Source: Flavobacterium petrolei
GTDB taxonomy: Bacteria; Bacteroidota; Bacteroidia; Flavobacteriales; Flavobacteriaceae
Length of the DNA stretch: 64,000 nucleotides
Direction of reading: 5' to 3'
Assembly: GCF_003314435.2 (NCBI RefSeq)
Contig: NZ_QNVY02000001.1
Coordinates: forward strand, 124,001-188,000
Shown here piece after piece: positions 1 to 8,429 of the stretch. A program made the translations under genes and the position numbers. How positions within the stretch are numbered: position 1 is the first letter of the stretch; the number at the start of each line of letters is the position of its first letter. The notes under the pieces were generated by a model. It saw only the letters and a list, made by a program, of their open reading frames with translations, was not told the origin of the DNA and searched no databases.

Positions 1-1703
1 CCGAAACCTTGTATATTTATGCACCTTTAGCACATCGATTGGGCTTGTACAACATAAAAACCAAACTGGAAGACTTAGGGCTAAAATATACGGAACCTGC
101 CATTTACAAAGAAATTGTCAGTAAAATAAAAGAAACCAAAGAAGAGCAAGATGCTTATATTGAAGATATTTCTAATGTCCTGAAAGCCTCTTTAGATGCC
201 GAAGGAGTTGAATATATTATAAAAGGACGTCCAAAATCTATTTATTCTATTCGCAGAAAAATGCAGGCGCAAAACGTGAGTTTTGATGAAGTGTATGATA
301 AATTTGCGCTGCGTATTGTATACAAAGCAACTCCACATGAAGAGAAATTCGTTGCTTGGAAAATATATTCAATCGTAACGGATCATTATAGACCGAGTCC
401 AAGCCGTTTGCGCGATTGGATTTCGTCCCCAAAATCTACCGGTTATGAAGCCTTGCACATTACAGTAATGGGACCAAAAGGGCGATGGGTTGAAGTACAA
501 GTTCGAAGCGAACGTATGGATGAAATTGCCGAAAAAGGATATGCCGCACATTACAAATACAAGAACGGGGCTACCGAAGAAAGTGGTTTGGATGTATGGT
601 TAAATTTACTAAAAGAAGCTTTAGAAAATTCCGAAACAAATGCAGTAGATTTTGTAGAAGATTTCAAAATGAATTTATATTCTAAAGAAATCTTTGTTTT
701 TACTCCAAAAGGAGAAATAAAATCATTGCCTAAAGGAGCCACTTCACTAGATTTCGCGTTCAGTATTCACTCTGAAATAGGAATTCGTACCAGAGGAACG
801 CGTGTCAATGGAAAATTAGTCCCTTTGAATTTCGAATTAAAAAGTGGCGATCAAATTGAAGTTATTACTTCACAACATCAAAAACCAACCATTAACTGGC
901 TGGATTATGTGACGACCTCGAGAGCTAAAACAAAAATTAAAAACGTTCTAAACGAAAACACCAAGAAAATCGGTGAAGAAGGAAAAGAACTGCTCACCAG
1001 AAAATTAAAACATTTAAAGATTACTTTAAGTGAACAAGTGATTAATGAATTGGTCAACTTTTTCAAACTAAAAACAAGCCTGGACTTATTCTACAGAGTT
1101 GGAATTGGCGCTATTGAAAACCAACAGCTTAAGGATTACGCTGCGCAAAAGAGCAATACTTTCATAAATTTTTTCAAAAATAAGATGAAACGCTCTCCAA
1201 GCAACACTTCGGATGAGGATATTCATAAACCAGTAATTAGCAGTAATTATGACATGCTCGTTTTTGGGAAAGAACACGACAAGCTGGATTATAAATTATC
1301 GCCTTGCTGCAACCCAATCCCCGGAGATGACGTTTTTGGATTTGTAACAATCAATGAAGGAATAAAAGTGCATAAAAAAGATTGTCCTAACGCCATTGGT
1401 ATGCAATCAAATTATGCATACCGAATCATGTCAGCAAAATGGATTGATTCATCGCAAGAAGAGTTCAAAGCCATTATAAACATCACCGGTATGGATGTTC
1501 TTGGACTTACCAACCAATTGACAAAAGTGATTTCGAATAACATGCATGTGAATATACAGAGCATTTCTTTGAGTACTGATGCGGGAATTTTTCACGGTCA
1601 GGTTGCCGTAATTGTTCAAAACAATACAATATTGAAAAAAATGATCAGTAACATCAAAAAAATTGATGGAATCGATAAGGTAACACGGGAGTATAAAACA
1701 TAG
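1..1703 (+). CDS. rel: RelA/SpoT-family (p)ppGpp synthetase/hydrolase, 5' end missing
   Basis: Makes and degrades the stringent-response alarmone (p)ppGpp. The left window edge removes the N-terminus; the reading frame is open from base 3. The first visible residues (ETLYIYAPLAHRLG) are the end of the HD hydrolase domain, so hydrolase activity cannot be judged. The synthetase domain follows (GRPKSIYSIRRKM, then a conserved YDKFALRIVY strand). Next come a TGS domain (EIFVFTPKGEIKSLPKG), a conserved cysteine-containing region (SPCCNPIPGDDVFGF) and a C-terminal ACT domain ending at TREYKT. This is the long bifunctional Rel architecture. It is followed by fur and purA on the same strand, about 120 bp before the fur start. 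Very confident of the family; which activities remain cannot be seen. Confidence 0.96.
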   Translation, partial: ETLYIYAPLAHRLGLYNIKTKLEDLGLKYTEPAIYKEIVSKIKETKEEQDAYIEDISNVLKASLDAEGVEYIIKGRPKSIYSIRRKMQAQNVSFDEVYDKFALRIVYKATPHEEKFVAWKIYSIVTDHYRPSPSRLRDWISSPKSTGYEALHITVMGPKGRWVEVQVRSERMDEIAEKGYAAHYKYKNGATEESGLDVWLNLLKEALENSETNAVDFVEDFKMNLYSKEIFVFTPKGEIKSLPKGATSLDFAFSIHSEIGIRTRGTRVNGKLVPLNFELKSGDQIEVITSQHQKPTINWLDYVTTSRAKTKIKNVLNENTKKIGEEGKELLTRKLKHLKITLSEQVINELVNFFKLKTSLDLFYRVGIGAIENQQLKDYAAQKSNTFINFFKNKMKRSPSNTSDEDIHKPVISSNYDMLVFGKEHDKLDYKLSPCCNPIPGDDVFGFVTINEGIKVHKKDCPNAIGMQSNYAYRIMSAKWIDSSQEEFKAIINITGMDVLGLTNQLTKVISNNMHVNIQSISLSTDAGIFHGQVAVIVQNNTILKKMISNIKKIDGIDKVTREYKT

Positions 1704-1809
1704 AAAAGTGATATTGTTTATTGGAGTCCGTCTTTAGGATTTTCAAATACAAACGGAATAAACTTGAAACTAAACAAACCGGAAACTTTAAACTTTAAAC
1801 TAAAAAATT

Positions 1810-1817
1810 TATCTTTG
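1810..1817 (+). promoter_or_regulatory. -7 promoter element (TATCTTTG) of fur
   Basis: TATCTTTG matches the Bacteroidota TAnnTTTG consensus and lies only 6 bases upstream of the ATG at 1824. If used, the transcript would start at or within a few bases of the start codon. I see no good TTG at the -33 distance, so the call rests on the -7 element alone. Confidence 0.45.
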
Positions 1818-1823
1818 CCAGAT

Positions 1824-2306
1824 ATGACACTCATTTCCACAGATAATACCAAAAATCAAGAAATTGTAAAAAATGTTTTTACAATGTATCTTGAAAAAAA
1901 AGGACATAGAAAGACTCCTGAACGCTATGCTATCCTTCAGGAAATTTACGATAGCGAAGAACATTTTGATGTAGAGAATCTTTATATCAAAATGAAAAAT
2001 AAAAACTATCGTGTGAGTAGAGCAACTCTTTACAATACGATTGAATTATTATTGGACTGTGCTTTAGTACGCAAACACCAATTTGGACAAAATCAGGCAC
2101 ATTATGAAAAATCGTACTTTGACAAGCAGCACGATCATATTATCATGACGGATACTGGCGAAGTAATTGAGTTTTGTGATCCAAGAATTCAAAGTATCAA
2201 GAAAACAATTGAAGAAATATTTGATATAGATATTACCAACCACTCGTTATATCTGTACGGAACTAAGAAACAAAAGAACAACTTGGACGAAGAAAATCGT
2301 TCATAA
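1824..2306 (+). CDS. fur: Fur-family metal-responsive transcriptional repressor
   Basis: Predicted DNA-binding repressor of metal (probably iron) homeostasis, 160 residues. The N-terminal winged helix ([18 protein letters not shown] ... [15 protein letters not shown]) and the C-terminal dimerisation/metal domain ([17 protein letters not shown]) are typical of Fur. The usual CxxC zinc site after HDHII is replaced by MTDT, so a Cys4 structural zinc is unlikely. One cysteine remains in EFCDPR. An upstream in-frame TTG (1764) exists. I chose ATG 1824 because a -7 promoter element lies between the two and alignment to Fur starts after the ATG. purA follows 31 bp downstream. Fur versus a relative such as PerR or Zur cannot be settled here. 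Confidence 0.88.
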   Translation: MTLISTDNTKNQEIVKNVFTMYLEKKGHRKTPERYAILQEIYDSEEHFDVENLYIKMKNKNYRVSRATLYNTIELLLDCALVRKHQFGQNQAHYEKSYFDKQHDHIIMTDTGEVIEFCDPRIQSIKKTIEEIFDIDITNHSLYLYGTKKQKNNLDEENRS

Positions 2307-2337
2307 ACATAAAAACTAACTACAAATAACATTCAGA

Positions 2338-3609
2338 ATGACGGTAGATTTATTACTAGGATTACAATGGGGAGATGAAGGAAAAGGAAAAATTGTTGAT
2401 GTTTTAACTTCAAATTATGACATTATTGCTCGTTTTCAAGGAGGTCCAAACGCAGGGCATACTTTGGAATTTGACGGAATAAAACATGTTCTAAGAACTA
2501 TTCCTTCTGGTATTTTTCATAAAACTGCAATAAATATCATTGGAAACGGAGTTGTAATTGATCCTGTAGTTTTTCAAAAAGAAATTGAAGGCCTTGAGAA
2601 ATTTAATTTAGATATTAAAAGTAAATTAATCATTTCAAGAAAAGCACATTTAATTTTGCCTACTCACCGTTTATTAGACGCCGCTTCTGAGGCTTCTAAA
2701 GGTAAAGCAAAAATTGGTTCTACATTAAAAGGAATTGGCCCAACGTATATGGACAAAACCGGAAGAAACGGAATCCGTGTAGGTGATATCGAATTAGAAG
2801 ATTTTGCAGATCGTTACAGAGCTTTGGCTGACAAGCATGAAGCAATGATTAAATTCTATGATGTTGCAATCCAATATAATTTAGAAGAATTAGAAAAAGA
2901 ATTTTTTGAAGCTATCGAAGAATTAAAAAAATTAGATTTCATTGATAGTGAAGAATATTTACACCAAGCGCAAAAAGCTGGTAAATCAATATTATGTGAA
3001 GGTGCTCAAGGTTCTTTATTGGATGTTGATTTTGGAACGTATCCATTCGTAACTTCATCTAACACTACTGCTGCTGGTGCTTGTACCGGTTTAGGGATTG
3101 CTCCAAATAAAATCAAGGAAGTATACGGGATTTTCAAAGCGTATGTAACACGCGTAGGAAGTGGCCCGTTCCCTACTGAACTTTTTGATGAAGATGGCGC
3201 AACTATGGCACGCGTAGGAAATGAATTTGGATCTGTAACCGGAAGACAAAGACGTTGTGGCTGGTTAGACTTAGTAGCACTTAAATATGCTGTTCAAGTG
3301 AATGGTGTAACGCAGTTGATGATGATGAAAGGCGATGTACTTTCAGGATTTGAAACCTTGAAAGTATGTACGGAATACAATTATAAAGGAGAGAAAATTT
3401 CTCATTTCCCTTATAACATCGAACCAGAAAATGTAACTCCAGTATATCAGGATTTCAAAGGATGGAAACAAGATTTGACGGGTATGACAACCTACGATGA
3501 ATTACCGACAGAGTTGAAAGAATACATTGCATTCATTGAAAAAGAAGTAGAAGTTCCTATTAAAATTGTTTCTGTAGGTCCGGACAGAAAGCAAACTATT
3601 CTGAAATAA
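2338..3609 (+). CDS. purA: Adenylosuccinate synthetase
   Basis: Condenses IMP and aspartate using GTP, the first committed step from IMP to AMP, in the cytosol. 423 residues, the usual length. Diagnostic motifs are the N-terminal P-loop (QWGDEGKGKIVD), GGPNAGHT, the IMP loop GIGPTYMDKTGRNGIRV, the SSNTTAAGACTGLG segment and the guanine-recognition end (IVSVGPDRKQT). It lies 31 bp after fur on the same strand and ends in a strong terminator, so it is probably the last gene of this transcription unit. No unusual residues noticed. Confidence 0.98.
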   Translation: MTVDLLLGLQWGDEGKGKIVDVLTSNYDIIARFQGGPNAGHTLEFDGIKHVLRTIPSGIFHKTAINIIGNGVVIDPVVFQKEIEGLEKFNLDIKSKLIISRKAHLILPTHRLLDAASEASKGKAKIGSTLKGIGPTYMDKTGRNGIRVGDIELEDFADRYRALADKHEAMIKFYDVAIQYNLEELEKEFFEAIEELKKLDFIDSEEYLHQAQKAGKSILCEGAQGSLLDVDFGTYPFVTSSNTTAAGACTGLGIAPNKIKEVYGIFKAYVTRVGSGPFPTELFDEDGATMARVGNEFGSVTGRQRRCGWLDLVALKYAVQVNGVTQLMMMKGDVLSGFETLKVCTEYNYKGEKISHFPYNIEPENVTPVYQDFKGWKQDLTGMTTYDELPTELKEYIAFIEKEVEVPIKIVSVGPDRKQTILK

Positions 3610-3616
3610 GATTACC

Positions 3617-3648
3617 AAACGCTCTGAAAATTCAGAGCGTTTTTTTTA
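3617..3648 (+). terminator. Rho-independent terminator after purA
   Basis: A near-perfect hairpin (AACGCTCTGAA / TTCAGAGCGTT) is followed by a run of eight T, 8 bp after the purA stop. Confidence 0.92.
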
Positions 3649-3688
3649 TACTTTAGTAATCAAATAGCTAACCCATTTTCAGCTCACC

Positions 3689-4720
3689 ATGATACCAAAA
3701 CAAGAAAAATTTTTACAGTACGCAATTCTATTTGCTTGTTTTAGTATGCTTTTGTCGTGTAGGGAGGAGCAAGATATTACTTTAAGCACTGACAATCAAA
3801 AATATAGCATCAAAGGAAATAAAATATTGAAAGACAACCAACCCATTCAGTTGATTGGAACAAATTCATTTCAAGTTTTTGGAGCAAATGACCTAAAAAT
3901 GAGTAGTTGGAATATGGACATAGCGCGGGAATTTATAGGGAATGTTCAAGGACAACCCTTAACCGGTATGCCTATAAAAGACAGTAATGGTTCTTTTTTA
4001 CATTCATTACAAAGTATTGTGGATGGAAATCGAAAAAATAACAGAATTACTATTTTATGCGGTTTTGGTTGGGACGGAAAAAACGAAACAGAATTTACAG
4101 GCAAAAGTCCTTCAAAAACAATTTGGTGGAAACCCTATAAAGAAAAACTACAAGAATGGGCGTTGCATTTTAAAAATCAACCAGATGTATGGATCGAAGT
4201 ATGGAATGAGCCCTACAGATTTGACAGAGCTGATGGTTATACTGATGAAGTCTGGGAAAAAGACATGACAGAACTTGTTACCATTATTAGAATTACAGGC
4301 AATCCCTCTATAATTCTTGTACCTTGTGCTGAACAAGGACAAGACGAAAGTGTTTTGCTAAAAAAAGGGAATTCTTTTCTACAAAAAAATTCTAATATTG
4401 TCTTTGATATTCACGCTTATGAAAAATGGCTATTAGATAATGAAATTGCAATAGACAATAGGCTGGATTTATTAAAACAGCAAAACTTACCAGTCCTTTT
4501 TGGAGAAACAGCACCTATGAATGCAGGGATTTTAATGGACCCTCGCTATTTTCTTAATGCTGTATACAATAGAGGATTTTCTGTATGTGCATGGGTATGG
4601 AAATACGATAAAAATGACCAAGATGCACTGCTCACGGCTGATGGTACTCCTAATGACACCAACAATAATAACTGGGGCTCCACGTATAAAAACTTAGCTG
4701 CTAAACCTCGAAATCCTTAA
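3689..4720 (+). CDS. Secreted GH5-like glycoside hydrolase, predicted lipoprotein
   Basis: 343 residues. The N-terminus is a lipoprotein signal: a hydrophobic stretch then LLSC, with the lipid-carrying Cys at about residue 24 followed by acidic REEQD. That suggests anchoring to the outer membrane. The rest resembles a TIM-barrel cellulase/mannanase. WNEP (about 172-175) gives the acid/base Glu, HAY (about 242-244) is a conserved active-site histidine region, and VLFGE (about 269-273) supplies the nucleophile Glu. Substrate is unknown; beta-glucan or beta-mannan are possibilities. It stands alone, without SusCD-type transport genes, 79 bp after purA and 20 bp before a Nudix gene. The GH5 clan assignment is from motif order only. 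Confidence 0.75.
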   Translation: MIPKQEKFLQYAILFACFSMLLSCREEQDITLSTDNQKYSIKGNKILKDNQPIQLIGTNSFQVFGANDLKMSSWNMDIAREFIGNVQGQPLTGMPIKDSNGSFLHSLQSIVDGNRKNNRITILCGFGWDGKNETEFTGKSPSKTIWWKPYKEKLQEWALHFKNQPDVWIEVWNEPYRFDRADGYTDEVWEKDMTELVTIIRITGNPSIILVPCAEQGQDESVLLKKGNSFLQKNSNIVFDIHAYEKWLLDNEIAIDNRLDLLKQQNLPVLFGETAPMNAGILMDPRYFLNAVYNRGFSVCAWVWKYDKNDQDALLTADGTPNDTNNNNWGSTYKNLAAKPRNP

Positions 4721-4740
4721 AAATATTATTACAAAATAAA

Positions 4741-5322
4741 ATGAAAAATCCAACTATTAAAATCCAAAACACTGAAATTCTGTCTGACAACTGGTATATA
4801 TTAAACAAAGTAACTTTTGACTATCAAAAAAAAGACGACTCTTGGATTACCCAAAAAAGAGAAGTTTACGATAGAGGAAACGGCGCCGCTATTTTACTTT
4901 ATAACACACAACAAAAAACAGTTATTCTAACGAGACAGTTTCGCTTGCCGACGTACCTTAACGGAAATGAAACCGGAATGATGATTGAGGTTTGCGCAGG
5001 ACTTTTGGACCAAGATAATCCGGAGCAATGCATCATTCGAGAAACTGAAGAAGAAACAGGATACCGCATTTCTAAAGTCAAAAAGGTGATGGAAACGTAT
5101 ATGTCTCCCGGTGCTGTAACTGAAATTTTATATTTATTTGTTGGCGAATACGATGAATCTATGAAAGTAAGCGACGGTGGTGGAGTGGAACATGAAGAAG
5201 AAAATATAGATGTGATGGAAATGACTTTTGACGAAGCTTATGCTATGATCGAAGCCGGTCAAATACAGGATGCAAAGACAATTATGTTATTACAGTATGG
5301 CAAAATTCATAATTTGGTTTAA
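4741..5322 (+). CDS. nudK: Nudix hydrolase, NudK-like (GDP-mannose/ADP-sugar pyrophosphatase)
   Basis: Hydrolyses nucleoside diphosphate sugars; 193 residues, typical for NudK. The Nudix box runs from GLLDQDNPEQ through IIRETEEETGY with the REtxEExG core intact. The Glu usually found just before the conserved Pro is Asn here. RQFRLPTYLNGNETG and the PGAVTEILYLFVGEY segment after the box match this subfamily. Its TAA overlaps the next ATG (TAATG), so it is translationally coupled to the downstream EamA permease. The family is secure; the preferred substrate is inference. Confidence 0.86.
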   Translation: MKNPTIKIQNTEILSDNWYILNKVTFDYQKKDDSWITQKREVYDRGNGAAILLYNTQQKTVILTRQFRLPTYLNGNETGMMIEVCAGLLDQDNPEQCIIRETEEETGYRISKVKKVMETYMSPGAVTEILYLFVGEYDESMKVSDGGGVEHEEENIDVMEMTFDEAYAMIEAGQIQDAKTIMLLQYGKIHNLV

Positions 5323-6203
5323 TGAGCAATACGACTAAAGGAGTTTTTTTTGCCTTATTTGCTACCTTACTATGGTCTGTAAATATGGTAATTGCCAGTG
5401 GGATAAAAGGTCACATTCCCCCTGTTGGATTGGCTTTTTGGCGCTGGACTGTTGCTTGTATTGTTTTGGCTCCATTTGCAATAAAAAGCACTTATGAAAA
5501 TTTCAAAATGGTAAAGAAACACATTCGGTATCTCACGCTTACAGCCGTATTAGGCATCACTATTTTTAATACGCTAATTTACTTTGCAGGAAAAACAACA
5601 AGTGCAGTCAACTTATCGTTAATCGCCATTTCGATACCGTTATTTATTGTTGTACTCTCCAGAATTATTTTTAAAGAGAAAGTCTCCAACATAAAAATAG
5701 TGGGAATTGCAACCATAATCACAGGAGTTCTAGTGCTTATTTCCAAAGGTTCCATACAAGCATTACTGCATATCAACTTTACTATTGGGGATTTATTAAT
5801 GCTTGTGGCCTGCTTCTTTTTTGCTTGTTATACGATACTTGTACGACAAAAACCAGATGAATTAACACCAAAAGTATTTTTGTTCAGTGTTTTTGTAATT
5901 GGTACAATTTTACTGTTTCCGTTTTACATGTATGAACACCTCTATTATAAAAAAGTAATTTTTGACACTAAAACAGTCTTGGTAACCACATACGTTGGCG
6001 TTTGCGCTTCCCTAATTTCATTTTATTTATGGAACGAAGCCATTCGACTAATTGGAACATCAAAAACAGCGTTAATTTATTATTTGATTCCGGTATTCAG
6101 TGGGATTTTGGCGTATTTTTTTCTTAACCAAGCCATTTTACTAACCCAAATCATAAGTATGGGAATCATTATTACGGGGTTATTAATTACCAATAAGAAG
6201 TAA
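5322..6203 (+). CDS. EamA/DMT-family permease
   Basis: 293 residues with about ten hydrophobic segments arranged as two EamA repeats. The first repeat begins at the N-terminus (GVFFALFATLLWSVNMVIA). The second begins near residue 150 (GDLLMLVACFFFACYTILVRQ). Members of the drug/metabolite transporter superfamily export small metabolites or amino acids across the inner membrane. Substrate cannot be deduced. The start codon shares its A with the nudK stop, so the two form one operon. A bidirectional terminator follows. Confidence 0.88.
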   Translation: MSNTTKGVFFALFATLLWSVNMVIASGIKGHIPPVGLAFWRWTVACIVLAPFAIKSTYENFKMVKKHIRYLTLTAVLGITIFNTLIYFAGKTTSAVNLSLIAISIPLFIVVLSRIIFKEKVSNIKIVGIATIITGVLVLISKGSIQALLHINFTIGDLLMLVACFFFACYTILVRQKPDELTPKVFLFSVFVIGTILLFPFYMYEHLYYKKVIFDTKTVLVTTYVGVCASLISFYLWNEAIRLIGTSKTALIYYLIPVFSGILAYFFLNQAILLTQIISMGIIITGLLITNKK

Positions 6204-6227
6204 AACATTAAACTTTTGACGAAATAG

Positions 6228-6263
6228 AAAAGCAGAATGAAAATAAATTCATTCTGCTTTTTT
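6228..6263. terminator. Bidirectional terminator between convergent genes
   Basis: Hairpin AAAAGCAGAATGAA / TTCATTCTGCTTTT flanked by A and T runs. It lies between the EamA gene (+) and the peroxiredoxin gene (-) and can serve both. Confidence 0.9.
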
Positions 6264-6288
6264 ATTTATGAAGTACTCTAAAAATTTA

Positions 6289-6927
6289 CTATTTATTAGG
6301 TTGTGGTGTCATTCTTAAATAGGGTTTTATTCTTTCGTAGCCTTTTGGAAATTTAGCAGCGATATCTTCGTCCTTAACCGAGGTCGAGATTACCACCTTA
6401 TCACCATCTTTCCAGTTTGCCGGTGTTGCTACGCTATATTTTGCTGTCAATTGCAAACTATCAATTACACGCAATAATTCATCGAAATTTCTACCGGTTG
6501 AAGCAGGATAGGTTAACGTTAATTTTATTTTTTTGTCTGGTCCAATTATAAAAACCGAACGTACCGTGAAACTCTCACTTGCATTGGGATGAATCATATC
6601 GTATAATTCAGCTATACGCTTGTCTTCATCGGCAATTATGGGGAAGTTTACTGTTGTATTTTGAGTTTCGTTGATGTCTTTGATCCATTCCATGTGTGAA
6701 GCTACTCCATCAACACTCAATGCGATTACTTTTACATTTCGTTTTTTAAATTCAGGATAATAATTCGCAACTGTTCCTAACTCAGTGGTGCAAACAGGTG
6801 TAAAATCAGCTGGATGGGAGAAAAGAACTCCCCAAGAATCTCCTAACCATTCATGAAATTTTATTTTTCCTTGTGACGTTTCTGCTTCGAAATCAGGAGC
6901 AATATCGCCTAATCGTACTGTTGCCAT
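6289..6927 (-). CDS. 1-Cys peroxiredoxin (Prx6 type)
   Basis: Thiol peroxidase that reduces hydrogen peroxide or alkyl hydroperoxides in the cytosol. 212 residues. The peroxidatic motif is HPADFTPVCTTELG with Cys at about residue 46. The Prx6 subfamily is shown by the long C-terminal extension (ATPANWKDGDKVVIS, KGYERIKPYLRMTPQ) and the length. No resolving cysteine is visible. It is a single-gene unit: a shared terminator lies downstream and a structured repeat (7050-7154) separates it from the next gene. I found no clear -7 element upstream. Confidence 0.94.
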   Translation of the reverse strand: MATVRLGDIAPDFEAETSQGKIKFHEWLGDSWGVLFSHPADFTPVCTTELGTVANYYPEFKKRNVKVIALSVDGVASHMEWIKDINETQNTTVNFPIIADEDKRIAELYDMIHPNASESFTVRSVFIIGPDKKIKLTLTYPASTGRNFDELLRVIDSLQLTAKYSVATPANWKDGDKVVISTSVKDEDIAAKFPKGYERIKPYLRMTPQPNK

Positions 6928-7049
6928 AGTAATTTAATTTATTGATTAGTAACACTGTAAGGTATTGAAATAAAAGCAATAAAGGAGAAAACTAATCTTA
7001 AAGTTGTACTAATTTTTATGAAAACTAGAAAGTAATCAGGAAACGAAAT

Positions 7050-7154
7050 GCCCTAGCCCTTATAGCTTCGGCATCTCCCGATTTAGAAAAACAAGGCTTT
7101 TTCAGCCGTAGTTTCTATTAATCGGGAATACAGTGCAGAGCAGGAAAAAGCTCC
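7050..7154 (-). repeat. Interspersed structured element, family 1, copy A
   Basis: On the + strand it begins GCCCTAGCCC and ends GGAAAAAGCTCC, the same ends as copy C at 22497. The centre differs: a hairpin CCCGATTTAGAAA / TTTCTATTAATCGGG (7077-7126) encloses a second small stem (AAGGC...). It lies between two genes transcribed on the minus strand, downstream of the MFS gene and upstream of the peroxiredoxin gene. Confidence 0.7.
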
Positions 7155-7166
7155 TGAAAAGAAGTG

Positions 7167-8378
7167 TTATTTTTTCTTTAAATTAGGTAAAAAGAGCGCT
7201 ATAATCCCTATTAAAGGCAAGTAGGCACAAAGATAATACACATACGTTATGCTGGTGTGATCTGCAAGATTCCCCAATAAAGCGGAACCCAAACCACCCA
7301 TTCCAAAGGCAAAACCATAGAAAAGACCAGAAACCATTCCGAGTTTTTTAGGCAATAATTCTTGCGCATAAACCAAGATAGCCGGAAATGCAGAGGAAAT
7401 TATGATTCCAATTACAACTGACAAAACGCCTGTCCAAAACAAATCAACATACGGCAACAATAAAGTAAAAGGTGCTGCTCCCAACACTGAAAACCAAATC
7501 ACATATTTTCTTCCGAATTTATCGCCTAACGGTCCGCCAATTAAGGTTCCTATGGCACAAGAAGCCAAAAATAAAACCAAATGAAATTGCGCTTCCTGAA
7601 CCGATAATCCAAATTTTTCGATTAAATAAAACGTAAAATAACTCGACATGCTTGCCATGTAAAAGAATTTTGAAAAGATCAAAACCAGTAAAATCCCTAC
7701 TGAGATGACAATCTTTTTTTGGGATAAATTAGGCAAATCGATTACCGCTTTCTTTGCACTTCTTAAACTCAAATGGTTTTGGTACCAAAGTGCAATTCTA
7801 CTCAAGACAATCAATCCGATGATGGCAACAACCACAAACCAAATGATATAATATTGTGAATTTGGAACTACAATTAAGGCAACTAATAAAGGCCCGATTG
7901 CAGTTCCGGCGTTCCCTCCCAACTGAAAAATGGATTGTGCCAAACCTCGCTTTCCACCTGATGCCAAAAAGGAGATTCGGGAAGCTTCCGGATGAAAAAT
8001 AGAAGAACCAATTCCGACCAAAACTACCGAAATTATAATCATTTCAAAACTGGAAGCATAGGACAAAGATACAATTCCGGATAAAGTAAACAGCATTCCG
8101 AAAATTTGAGAAAAGGGCTTTGGTCTTTTATCGGTATACAAACCAACCAAAGGCTGCAATATAGAGGCCGCCAATTGATACGCTAAGGTGATTAATCCGA
8201 TTTGTGTAAACGTTAAATTGAAATTTTCTTTTAAAATAGGATACGCTGCCGGAATTACGGCTTGTAATAAATCATTCAATAAATGGGCAAATGCTATCGA
8301 AAATAATATAGAATAAACGGTTTGCTGTGCAATAGGAGTTGTTTCTGTTTTTGATGTAGTATCAAGAGATGCATTCAT
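7167..8378 (-). CDS. fsr: MFS exporter, fosmidomycin-resistance (Fsr) type
   Basis: 403 residues with about 12 membrane segments. The start region AHLLNDLLQAVIPAAYPILK, the loop VGLYTDKRPKP and GGPLGDKFGRK after the sixth helix pair match the Fsr branch of the major facilitator superfamily, inner-membrane proton-coupled efflux proteins. The natural substrate is unknown and resistance is only inferred by family. Start ATG 8378. An AEC transporter gene lies 51 bp upstream on the same strand, so the two may be co-transcribed. Confidence 0.85.
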   Translation of the reverse strand: MNASLDTTSKTETTPIAQQTVYSILFSIAFAHLLNDLLQAVIPAAYPILKENFNLTFTQIGLITLAYQLAASILQPLVGLYTDKRPKPFSQIFGMLFTLSGIVSLSYASSFEMIIISVVLVGIGSSIFHPEASRISFLASGGKRGLAQSIFQLGGNAGTAIGPLLVALIVVPNSQYYIIWFVVVAIIGLIVLSRIALWYQNHLSLRSAKKAVIDLPNLSQKKIVISVGILLVLIFSKFFYMASMSSYFTFYLIEKFGLSVQEAQFHLVLFLASCAIGTLIGGPLGDKFGRKYVIWFSVLGAAPFTLLLPYVDLFWTGVLSVVIGIIISSAFPAILVYAQELLPKKLGMVSGLFYGFAFGMGGLGSALLGNLADHTSITYVYYLCAYLPLIGIIALFLPNLKKK

Positions 8379-8429
8379 ATTTTATAAAACTTTATTACTA
8401 ATTATTGATTCAGATTCAGGCTTTAAAAA

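Noticed and set aside
3987..4268. 93-residue frame inside the glycosidase gene
   Set aside because: Overlaps a well-supported gene in another frame and lacks any family feature.
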